Origin: a virus
DNA length: 32,358 nt
IMG/VR virus record: IMGVR_UViG_3300037041_000104
Coordinates: 1-32,358 of that record
Strand: one strand, 5' to 3'
This document shows, piece after piece, positions 12,420-20,644 of the stretch. The translations under genes and the position numbers were made by a program. The notes beneath the pieces are model-generated. The model was not told the DNA's origin. It saw only the letters and a list, made by a program, of their open reading frames with translations, and did no database searches. Position 1 is the stretch's first letter. The number at the start of each line of letters is the position of its first letter.

Positions 12420-13772
12420 TTAGAAAACGTAGGTATTAGTTGCAACTGTTGCTATCGTTTCTCCGTCTACATTGGTTGCTAAATTACAAACACCAGAGGC
12501 AACACCGTCTGTTGTGTTGTTGCTATCTGTTAATGTACCAGCACTTTCTGTTCTAGAACCTATACTAAAGGTTACACCGGATCCAGTAGGTTGACCAGGT
12601 ATAGTTCCTGTTATAGGAAAACTATACATAAAATCAATACCTACAACATTGATACGGTTTTGAACAATAGACATATTGACAACATCAGTTGTACCGGTAA
12701 CTTCTATTTGCCATTGCAATGTACCAGAACTATTATATTTTGCTAAAAATTCAGTGCCAGAAATATATACATTACCTGAAGCATCAAAAGTTACAGCATT
12801 CAACACTGTGTTAGCAAATTGTCTTTGCCATTGAATAGCACCAGATGAATTATAATATACGATATATGCATCGTCAGTATTGGTATTGTTTCCAACTAAT
12901 GCAATGTTATCAGAACTATCTACTGAAAGATCAGTTCCTACAATATATCTGTCTAATTTTAATTGTCTTTGCCAAACGTTTGGTAGAAAAAAAGGACCTA
13001 TACCAGTGCGTGTCTGATTTGCCCTACGCAATACAATTCTAGTATCCGCTGGTGTCGACAAATCTGTGCAGGTAAATAATAAAACAGGATCACCGCCACT
13101 CAATATTTTTATATTTCCAATTGTTAATGTAACTGTTGAAGTAATAAAGGAAGTTTGGCTTTGACTATTGATTGTAGTGCCGGCACTACTTGTACTTTCA
13201 TCATAATAAATGGAAATTTCATCACCAGTTGCAGGATCAGTTCTCAACCCATATTGAATGAAATAACCATTTAATGGATTGACTATACAAGCATATGGAA
13301 TTTTTCTACTGTTGTTATTTGCTGATGGATTTGGTGGAGCAGGTGAATTTAAAACGCTAGTAGAAGAATTAAATGCAGGATCTGTTACATAAGACCAACC
13401 ATTAATTACAAAATAATTTGGAAAACTTCCTGTATACAGGATTCTATTGTTACTAACTCCGACTACTGAATTACTATATGAATCATATGTTATTGCTCCA
13501 TCGGATACCCATTCTGCACCGCCACCTACTAAATTTAAATCAAACGATTTATTATAAATTGGTCTCAAGCCTATACTATCAAATTTAGTAATTTGAGGAA
13601 GGCCGCCTGCAGAACGCTCGCTCCAAATGTATATATTTCCAGTGGTATCCCATGCGCCATCGTAAATATCACCTATACCTGATATAAATTTAATTAGCCA
13701 AAATTTAGACTGCGCAGTACCAAGTCCAAATTTTTGATAAGTAAGAGCACCTAAAGTTGCAGTAATTGGCAT
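12420..13772 (-). CDS. Beta-propeller-like virion protein, 450 aa
   Basis: The ATG at 13772 overlaps the stop of the upstream fibre gene as TAATG; a longer opening at 13808 is not needed. It contains degenerate propeller blades with paired motifs such as DTTGNIYIWSE, DSSDNIALVG, DASGNVYISG and YNSSGAIQWQRQF / YNSSGTLQWQIEV, resembling SBBP/PQQ-type repeats. Propellers in fibres commonly bind glycans or serve as rigid adhesins. DNA here looks more AT-rich than the neighbouring fibre genes, compatible with separate acquisition (impression by eye). Confidence 0.65.
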   Translation of the reverse strand: MPITATLGALTYQKFGLGTAQSKFWLIKFISGIGDIYDGAWDTTGNIYIWSERSAGGLPQITKFDSIGLRPIYNKSFDLNLVGGGAEWVSDGAITYDSYSNSVVGVSNNRILYTGSFPNYFVINGWSYVTDPAFNSSTSVLNSPAPPNPSANNNSRKIPYACIVNPLNGYFIQYGLRTDPATGDEISIYYDESTSSAGTTINSQSQTSFITSTVTLTIGNIKILSGGDPVLLFTCTDLSTPADTRIVLRRANQTRTGIGPFFLPNVWQRQLKLDRYIVGTDLSVDSSDNIALVGNNTNTDDAYIVYYNSSGAIQWQRQFANTVLNAVTFDASGNVYISGTEFLAKYNSSGTLQWQIEVTGTTDVVNMSIVQNRINVVGIDFMYSFPITGTIPGQPTGSGVTFSIGSRTESAGTLTDSNNTTDGVASGVCNLATNVDGETIATVATNTYVF

Positions 13773-15271
13773 TATGCAAATCCTGTCTGTGATCCAAATA
13801 CTACCCACGAACCACTACTTCTAATAATGTTAAATGTATAACTATCTATAGCGTTTGTAGTGCCCGTCGGTGAATTTGCCGTCCAATATGGTACAACATT
13901 ACTACCATCAACTTGTATAACATTAGGTATGTAGGCAGTGCTACCGTTAGTATTTAAAAATGTGCAAGTTATGCTTTGTCCATTCGATACTACATTACTA
14001 AGTGCAACTGAACTATTCCCTCTAAAATTAAGTGTGAAATCACTACTGGCTGCTGAACTTTTTAATATGATGGCCTGAGTTAACAAATCATAATTGATTG
14101 TTCCGGTAGATCCAGTACCATTAATAGTTATTTTTTCTATTGCCTGTTGTATACTTGTTGTACCGTCGACCCTTAACTCGGTTAAATTACCTAAACTAGT
14201 GATATTAGATTGTGCTGATTGTGTAACAAAATTTGCAAGATTAGCAGTAGCACTATTTAAATTAGCAACTAATGTTGTGCTATTTACGATCAAAGGTGCA
14301 TTACCAGTACTGATATTAGATATCAATTGACTACCACTAATGTTACCGTTAGCGGTTACATTACCAGTAGCACTTATATTAGTAAATGCTGTATTACCAA
14401 CGAAAAAATTTGCATTAATTGCATTTGCAAATACAGTTCCGGCTAGTGCATTGATATCACCTGATGTTGATAAACCAGTCAATGTACCAACACTTGTAAT
14501 GTTAGGTTGTGCATTTGCAGTAACTGTTACTGCTAAGTTTGCAGTGCCAAAAAGATTACCAATAAAGTTACCGTTCGCTGTAATAATATTAGCGTTACTT
14601 GTAATGTCACCAGTTGTAGTGATAACATTGCCGGCTATAGTACCTGCAACGCTCAAGTTTGATAACAGACCTAATGCAGTAATATTACTTTGATTACCGT
14701 TAACTACATAACCTGCGTAACTTGCAAAGTTTGCGTTTGTAGCGTTACCTAAAAAGTTAGGTGCAGTTATATCACCGGCTGCTATTAAGTTGCCCGGTAC
14801 ATTTACTACATTACTTCCGCTGTCGAATGTAAAGCCTGCACTGCCACCAAAGTTACCTGAGTTGTTGTATTGAATTTGTGTGTTAGACCCACCAGGCGTA
14901 CCGTTACCAGTAACGTTACCGGCTTGTGCAGTCCAACTTAGATTACCTGTACCGTCTGTTTGCAAAACATAACCATTAGTACCACCGGCAATTTTAACAT
15001 TGCTAGTACCACCTAAGTTTGCAACATTACTTATAGCGAGATTGCCTATTGTTACAATCTCACTTACATTGTTGAATGTAAATGAATTTGAACCTTGCAA
15101 CACGCCATCTTCGTTGAACTGTACATTGGTATTTGATCCACCCGCGATTGGGGCAGATCCAGTGTATATATTCAGTTGTATGGCTTCAGGATTTACTGTT
15201 AAATTTGTTGATTCAACAGTAAATAAAGCCTCAGTTTGTTGAATTATAAATTCATTTAGTATTTCAGACAT
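13772..15271 (-). CDS. Tail fibre / baseplate spike protein, 499 aa
   Basis: Starts as TAATG on the stop of the upstream gene with AAGG 9 nt before. The N-terminus (MSEILNEFIIQQTEALFTVE) may attach to the tail tip. It is followed by two copies of a GGSNT-x-x-Q-x-N module with FTFNN/FTFDS, a GNLSWTAQ module, then many short beta-helix-like repeats (TANGNF, ITSVGTL, ITSLGNL) and a C-terminal beta domain (FTLNFRGNSS ... SGSWVVFG). The same modules recur in the 881-aa fibre, suggesting domain duplication. Probably a trimeric fibre shaft. Confidence 0.75.
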   Translation of the reverse strand: MSEILNEFIIQQTEALFTVESTNLTVNPEAIQLNIYTGSAPIAGGSNTNVQFNEDGVLQGSNSFTFNNVSEIVTIGNLAISNVANLGGTSNVKIAGGTNGYVLQTDGTGNLSWTAQAGNVTGNGTPGGSNTQIQYNNSGNFGGSAGFTFDSGSNVVNVPGNLIAAGDITAPNFLGNATNANFASYAGYVVNGNQSNITALGLLSNLSVAGTIAGNVITTTGDITSNANIITANGNFIGNLFGTANLAVTVTANAQPNITSVGTLTGLSTSGDINALAGTVFANAINANFFVGNTAFTNISATGNVTANGNISGSQLISNISTGNAPLIVNSTTLVANLNSATANLANFVTQSAQSNITSLGNLTELRVDGTTSIQQAIEKITINGTGSTGTINYDLLTQAIILKSSAASSDFTLNFRGNSSVALSNVVSNGQSITCTFLNTNGSTAYIPNVIQVDGSNVVPYWTANSPTGTTNAIDSYTFNIIRSSGSWVVFGSQTGFA

Positions 15272-15774
15272 TATTGATACCTTACGATAACGCCAATTGG
15301 CTCTTTGTTAAAATCTACTAAACCGCTTAATGGATCACTGCGACTCACACCCAATGTTAGTACTACAATTGTACTGTTGGCTGCGCTGTTGGCAAGACCA
15401 ATAGTTGGTGTTGGATTAGGGCTTCCTGTTCCACCTGTTAAATCTGCAGGTATATAAATGTATCCTAATCCAGTAGCAGGTGTTGTAAATGCCGCGGTTA
15501 AGTTAGCACTATATGTTCCAACGCCTGTACTAGGCTGAGGGCTTAATAATGTTAGATTGCCTAATTCGACTGTATCCACTGTATATTCAATGTTACTCAC
15601 AGAATAAAACTTTGCACCAGTTGTCAATGACCAACCAGTAGTATTAATAGGTGCGTTATTAGCATCTTTGAATGACATGGGCAAAGTATAACTTTCGCCT
15701 GTGTATATTTCAATACATTGCATCTCTGTGCCGGCGATTGACATTGTTTTTGAACCGTTAAGTAATAGACTCAT
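15271..15774 (-). CDS. Baseplate/fibre-attachment beta protein, 167 aa
   Basis: All-beta sequence with an Ig-like pattern (GESYTLPMSFKDANNAPINTTGW ... YSVSNIEY ... VLTLGVSRSD), resembling N-terminal domains of upper-baseplate/fibre-connector proteins (BppU-like impression, not a firm assignment). It sits between the tail-tip protein and the first fibre and has a promoter element and AAGGA before the ATG at 15774. Confidence 0.6.
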   Translation of the reverse strand: MSLLLNGSKTMSIAGTEMQCIEIYTGESYTLPMSFKDANNAPINTTGWSLTTGAKFYSVSNIEYTVDTVELGNLTLLSPQPSTGVGTYSANLTAAFTTPATGLGYIYIPADLTGGTGSPNPTPTIGLANSAANSTIVVLTLGVSRSDPLSGLVDFNKEPIGVIVRYQ

Positions 15775-15793
15775 TTTGTTTGTTCCTTATAAG

Positions 15794-15801
15794 TATTTAT
15801 A
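15794..15801 (-). promoter_or_regulatory. T4-late-like promoter element TATAAATA before the fibre block
   Basis: TATAAATAC read leftwards, 19 nt before the ATG at 15774, with AAGGA in the short predicted leader. It would start a fibre transcription unit separate from the tail-tip gene. Confidence 0.55.
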
Positions 15802-15825
15802 TTTTTTTTTAAGTTATGACCATGT

Positions 15826-18800
15826 TTAGAATGGATCATTTGGCCAGTACCATAGATATGTGTATCCACTAGTAATGTATGCACGAACACCTGGATCTGG
15901 TACACGCACTGCAAGACCCATGGCTCCTATTCTATAATTACCGCCGATACCTGTTAACCTAGTCGATGTAGTGTTTCCAGTAAAGTAATAAGTTGGTACT
16001 GTAATTGTCTGTACAGTGTTAGCAGGTATGTACACCTGCGTCATCTTATCAGTATACACATATGAACCATCTGCTTGGTTGTTTGCTTTGTGTCGACGGC
16101 TTACATAAGGACATACCCATATAGTAGTATTGGCATCTGTAAATATTTGCAATTGTCCAGCACCAAAAATTGGTCCCTCATCATATCGAGTACCATCGAT
16201 GGGGTTACTAGTAGCAGGAATACTAGAACGAGTAATGCCCCACCAACCTTCTAGACCACGATATTGTGGGTTTCCATTACCACTGTCGATCTTTTGTGCT
16301 CTAGCGTTAGCAGGACTGAATGCAAGAGTAGCACTGCTATTAGCCAAATATCCATCTACTGTACTTGATGTTTTTGTATACCATGGATACCATCCTGTAG
16401 CAGGTAATGTAATGTTACCATATGTTCCGGGTGAAATAAATTCCACGTCACCTGGAATTTGTTGTGCTTCGTTAAATCCAATTGTAAAGATATCATCTTT
16501 AACATCAGGAAGATTTCCGCCTGTTGCAATAAATGTATTAGCACTAGGAGGTGGAAAATAAATTAATCCTTGTACATCAATATCTAAATTAACATTTCCT
16601 GGACTATTAGTTGTTACTGATGCGGGACCTGTAACTATCAAAGTATCAACAGGGTTAGAAGTACCACTATTACCTTTTCTGATTACCCATGAAGTTGTAT
16701 TACCTGTTTGTACACTTGTAATCCTACCCTGTGCATCAACTTGTAAGTTAGCAACAACTGCATATGTATTTGCAACAACACCAGTAGTTGTTAGGTTATT
16801 ACTAGTAACTGTATTGCTAGCAATATTGGTACCAGTAATTGTGCTATTTGCAATATTATTACCTGTTAACGAAGCAGGTTGTACATTATTACCAGTGATA
16901 CCACCTGCATTGCTAATAGGATCGTATGGCGTAACACTAGGTCCTGCCCATACTACAGGTAAACTTGCAGGGCTACGTACACCTACGTTGTTGTTTTTTG
17001 CTGTAACAGACCAGTAATATGTGTCTGCTGGTAAGTCAACACTGTTAATAGAAACAACTGTGTTTGCGCTTAATTGTTCGCCGTTTCCTGATACCGAAGC
17101 ATAATAGAAATGTTGACTAGTATTGCTTGTGTTACCAACGTTGAAATCCATGTACATTACTTGACCAGGAGTTGGTACGACACCTGAAACAATCATGGCA
17201 GCAACTGACGTACTGTTATCTAATACGATTGTAGGTGCAGCAGGTGTGCCGATAATGTTAGGATCGCTTAAACCTGTGTTATCTGCTGGTATAAAGTCTT
17301 TGATTAAGTTATCGTCATATACAGTGTCGTTGTATTCAAACGCAGTCATTGTTGCGCCTAATGATCCATCTGCATATTTCTGTTCACCAACAAATGTTAC
17401 ACGGAACAACTTATCTGTCCAACCATATTGATTTAGTGTAACTTTGATTACGTCACCCGCTTCTACTTGTATACCACTGTAATCAGTAGAGAAACTAATA
17501 ACTAAATCTTCACGACCCTGGAACAATCTACGCAATGCAAGATACTTGGCTTGCACTGCATTGTTAACTATTGGTAACTGAATGTTAAGTTTGTTGACAG
17601 GTTCGTTAGGGCTTAACAGACTTGGAAAATCATCAAACAATGAAATTGTTTGGAAGTCTGTTTGATCCTTGATATTAAAGTTAGGATATTGTACTTCAAC
17701 AATGTTGTATGTGCTGTTCAAGTCAATTGGGTTAACTTCAATACCACCAATTAAGTTGCTACTGTCAACTTCATACAACGCACCTAATGTAGTGTAATCA
17801 GTGTAACTTTGATTGATAACAACTTTCCATTCACCACTCATTTCACTGTATTGCAACCAACTATCGCAACTGTCAACTAATTGCTGTAGGTTGTTTAAGC
17901 AGTTTTGACCTGTGTTGATTGGTCCATCGATACGATAACGTGCTTTACTAGCAGTACCGCCACCTACTGGTTCGTATATAATTGTTTGTGCTGAATAAGC
18001 ATTAAGGGCTGCTAAACTTGCAGTATTAATTTTAGTTAAAGGCACAGCGCAACCATAACGAGCATTTAACAAATAGTCTCTAATGACTGCTCCAGGCTGA
18101 TACAAACTGTTTTGTAATTGAACAGTCAATGAACCTAAACTAGTTGTACCGGCGTCTTGATTGTAAACTACTTTTACAATAGCAAATGCCGTGTTAGTCA
18201 TTGTTGCACTTTGACCACCTGATGTATAGATGCCTTGATTCCATCTTTGATTGCTTGGAATAGCCGCATCACTCATGATAGTTATAGCACTTTGACCACC
18301 TGTGTTAACACCACTGCTAGAACCATTTGTGAATAGGTAAATAAACAAGTTACCATCAACTTTGGTATCGACTTCTGGCGAACCTGCTGTGTTTGTTGTT
18401 AGACTAAGTACTTTGGCAGCGTCACCACCTGTACCAAATGTTACAAGTTTATTGTCATAATAAATGTTACCATATGTATACGCTGATCCTGCTGTGGTAT
18501 CAGTAACATCAGCAAGTGCAACAACATACCACATTGTCTTTTGATCTGTGCTTATCTTTGCATCTGTAATAGAACCACCGATAAACGCTGATCCATACAC
18601 TACTGGAAGTTTATTGTCTGTTGCAGGAGGTAACTGAACACGAGCACCAGCATTGCTTGTACCCACAGCGTTTTGTCCTGAACGATTTGATATTAATTTA
18701 CTAATACCAATTGTTAACAATGTTCTTGCCGCGAAGGCTGCTACTGCACCGGCAACACCTGCGGCTGCGGCACTAAATCCAATCGCTGTTGCTAATGCAG

Positions 18801-18834
18801 TTGCGCCTGCTGCTATGGCTGTAAAAACTGGCAT
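15826..18834 (-). CDS. Tail-tip / central hub attachment protein (lambda J-like)
   Basis: 1002 aa. The Ala/Gly-rich hydrophobic N-terminus (about residues 1-48) and the following region (LPVVYGSAFIGG ... DYLLNARYGC ... WLQYSEMSGEWKVVI) match tail-tip proteins of siphoviruses, which close the distal tube and contact the receptor. Around 550-660 there is a fibronectin-III-like segment (YYWSVTAKNNNVGVRS); the C-terminal third has NITGNNIANSTITG-type repeats and a beta-rich tip (about 780-1002). Largest gene in the window after adjustment; placed after the minor tail and GNAT genes. Confidence 0.8.
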   Translation of the reverse strand: MPVFTAIAAGATALATAIGFSAAAAGVAGAVAAFAARTLLTIGISKLISNRSGQNAVGTSNAGARVQLPPATDNKLPVVYGSAFIGGSITDAKISTDQKTMWYVVALADVTDTTAGSAYTYGNIYYDNKLVTFGTGGDAAKVLSLTTNTAGSPEVDTKVDGNLFIYLFTNGSSSGVNTGGQSAITIMSDAAIPSNQRWNQGIYTSGGQSATMTNTAFAIVKVVYNQDAGTTSLGSLTVQLQNSLYQPGAVIRDYLLNARYGCAVPLTKINTASLAALNAYSAQTIIYEPVGGGTASKARYRIDGPINTGQNCLNNLQQLVDSCDSWLQYSEMSGEWKVVINQSYTDYTTLGALYEVDSSNLIGGIEVNPIDLNSTYNIVEVQYPNFNIKDQTDFQTISLFDDFPSLLSPNEPVNKLNIQLPIVNNAVQAKYLALRRLFQGREDLVISFSTDYSGIQVEAGDVIKVTLNQYGWTDKLFRVTFVGEQKYADGSLGATMTAFEYNDTVYDDNLIKDFIPADNTGLSDPNIIGTPAAPTIVLDNSTSVAAMIVSGVVPTPGQVMYMDFNVGNTSNTSQHFYYASVSGNGEQLSANTVVSINSVDLPADTYYWSVTAKNNNVGVRSPASLPVVWAGPSVTPYDPISNAGGITGNNVQPASLTGNNIANSTITGTNIASNTVTSNNLTTTGVVANTYAVVANLQVDAQGRITSVQTGNTTSWVIRKGNSGTSNPVDTLIVTGPASVTTNSPGNVNLDIDVQGLIYFPPPSANTFIATGGNLPDVKDDIFTIGFNEAQQIPGDVEFISPGTYGNITLPATGWYPWYTKTSSTVDGYLANSSATLAFSPANARAQKIDSGNGNPQYRGLEGWWGITRSSIPATSNPIDGTRYDEGPIFGAGQLQIFTDANTTIWVCPYVSRRHKANNQADGSYVYTDKMTQVYIPANTVQTITVPTYYFTGNTTSTRLTGIGGNYRIGAMGLAVRVPDPGVRAYITSGYTYLWYWPNDPF

Positions 18835-18835
18835 A

Positions 18836-19276
18836 TTATATACTCCATGTATGTTCTATTGGTCTAAATCCAAATCTCTCATAATTCAAACTTTGACCTT
18901 CCATTTGACTTATTGTATAGAACTGTATGCGACCTTCTTCTTTCATGTCTTCACACAATTCTGTGTATTTCTTTAACAATCTATATCCTGCTGTGCCACC
19001 GCGATGTTCTGGTTCAACCCAATACGCAACTTCATTCATTACAAGTTTAGTATTGTCCCATAGATACGGTACACATATTGCTAATAGCATACCTGTTAAC
19101 TTGTTATCTTTCTCACTAAGTAAAGCAATACCGGAACCAGCAACAATCATAGACACGATGTTAAGTGCAGACTTTTCGTTTGCCACATCTAAGCCTTTGA
19201 TTGAGCCGCTGTCGTGATAGTTCCATAACATTTCAATTATATTTGGAACATCAAATTTATTTGCTAATCTTATCAT
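18836..19276 (-). CDS. GNAT-family N-acetyltransferase
   Basis: 146 aa. GNAT acetyl-CoA motif A is visible as VEPEHRGGTAGYRLL (87-101, R/G-x-x-G-x-A/G loop), preceded by a beta strand MNEVAYWV and followed by a C-terminal YERFGF motif typical of the fold. It transfers acetyl from acetyl-CoA to an amine; the substrate is unknown. ATGA overlap with the upstream tail gene and a 1-nt gap to the tail-tip gene embed it in the tail operon, so it may modify a virion protein or a host protein late in infection. Confidence 0.85.
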   Translation of the reverse strand: MIRLANKFDVPNIIEMLWNYHDSGSIKGLDVANEKSALNIVSMIVAGSGIALLSEKDNKLTGMLLAICVPYLWDNTKLVMNEVAYWVEPEHRGGTAGYRLLKKYTELCEDMKEEGRIQFYTISQMEGQSLNYERFGFRPIEHTWSI

Positions 19277-19938
19277 GCGCCGTAGAAATCCGTATTCGAT
19301 TGTGCGGTTGTCTGACTTTCCATTTCTGCGGCACTTGGATTATTTGTCTGTGCGGGTGCAGGCTTACCAAAGTCAAAGTTTTGACCGGCAATGCTATAAA
19401 CGTTATTCATTGAACTATCAGTATTGCTAAACACTTGCCAACTTTGTTGATTAGTATTTCTACCTGCAATTCTGTTTTCTAAAACTACTCGGTATGAACT
19501 TGCATTTAATGTAACTGTAAAATTGTCTTCACGATCTTGTCTGTCTTCGCTGATGTTGTAACTTGTAACAATACCTGTAAATCTTAGATATGTGTTGGCA
19601 AGAACAAAGTTATTGTTGTAGAAACCTCTTGTAATTTCTATCTCACTACCTTTAATTTTGGTAGCAAGAACAATAAAAATGTTGTTACCATCGATACCTG
19701 ACAAGGCAATAGATGTGTCTGCTGATGTTACACGTAAGTCACGATTTTGCACACCAACTTGCATTAGTCCACCCAGTGGTGTATATGATACTCCACCAAT
19801 GTTTTCTGCTTTGTATGAACTGCTAAATGTATACACGTTTGCATTTGCTATGTTACCGTACTCATTGTAAATTGTTAACTTAACAAACTCTGCGTTTGTT
19901 ACTAACGGTGCATTAACTACTTCTGGGATATTTTGCAT
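19273..19938 (-). CDS. Minor tail protein (DUF2163 / gpL-like), 221 aa
   Basis: Beta-rich protein with the pattern FTGIVTSYNISED ... VTLNASSYRVVLENR-AGR-T ... QSWQVFSNTDSSMNNV, which resembles the DUF2163-type proteins that lie between the distal tail protein and the tail-tip hub. Low-complexity C-terminus (PAPAQTNNPSAAEMESQTT). Structural role assigned from order and weak family resemblance. Confidence 0.65.
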   Translation of the reverse strand: MQNIPEVVNAPLVTNAEFVKLTIYNEYGNIANANVYTFSSSYKAENIGGVSYTPLGGLMQVGVQNRDLRVTSADTSIALSGIDGNNIFIVLATKIKGSEIEITRGFYNNNFVLANTYLRFTGIVTSYNISEDRQDREDNFTVTLNASSYRVVLENRIAGRNTNQQSWQVFSNTDSSMNNVYSIAGQNFDFGKPAPAQTNNPSAAEMESQTTAQSNTDFYGA

Positions 19939-19948
19939 AATTTATTCC

Positions 19949-20635
19949 TTAGGCTGTTGCCACCCACTCGTACAACTGAAATGCATCAGACCATTCAATC
20001 AATGCGTTACTTATTACTTGACCACGCAACATTGTCTGACCACCTGGTATCAATTTATAGATTGGCATGTTAGGGCAGAACATGTAGAATTGGCAAGACG
20101 CCCCTACTTTAATTGTTGAGTTAACTACGTTAGTAGTCAATATGTTTGGTCGATGTGTTGTCACTGTAACTGTACCAGCCGATCCACGCAATACTCTATT
20201 TGTTACTGTGAATGGATAAGGATTGTTACCAATCTGTATCAAATCATTGGGCTCAAATAAAACTCTAGTCGATGGAATAGTAGGTAAATTCTGCAATACT
20301 AATTGATTTCCTACAAATGAGTTAACTCGTATTCCGTTTATTTGTGTGCTTGACAGTGAGCCTTGGTATATAAATATCCAACTCAATTGTGGTAAGTTGG
20401 CAAATGTAATTAACTGCGGTGTATAACGATCTAACGTATCAATCTGTTCCATGAGTGCTCGGGCTTCGTAGTATTTAAAACTACTAGGCATGTCTAATTT
20501 AATTCTCCATGGATTGTAAGTTGGTGTCAAACTAACACGTGGAACTTCGTTGCGTGTAAATTGTATACCTACAACGTTACGCCTATCGATTTGTATACCA
20601 TTGCAGAAGTTGACAATTGTTTGTAATCCTGACAT
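19949..20635 (-). CDS. Distal/minor tail protein, 228 aa
   Basis: Directly follows the tape measure, where lambda gpM or a distal tail protein is expected. Beta-rich (WIFIYQGSLSST ... IQIGNNPYPFTVTNRVLRGSAG). No catalytic motif. The start at 20635 follows an AAGGA-containing spacer. Confidence 0.6.
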   Translation of the reverse strand: MSGLQTIVNFCNGIQIDRRNVVGIQFTRNEVPRVSLTPTYNPWRIKLDMPSSFKYYEARALMEQIDTLDRYTPQLITFANLPQLSWIFIYQGSLSSTQINGIRVNSFVGNQLVLQNLPTIPSTRVLFEPNDLIQIGNNPYPFTVTNRVLRGSAGTVTVTTHRPNILTTNVVNSTIKVGASCQFYMFCPNMPIYKLIPGGQTMLRGQVISNALIEWSDAFQLYEWVATA

Positions 20636-20644
20636 ATCTTTTCC

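Noticed and set aside
12420-13808. Longer 462-aa start of the propeller gene
   Set aside because: The TAATG junction at 13772 gives a coupled start without overlap into the fibre gene.
20369-20376. TATAAATA on the plus strand
   Set aside because: It lies antisense in the middle of a minor tail gene with nothing downstream to read; treated as a chance match.
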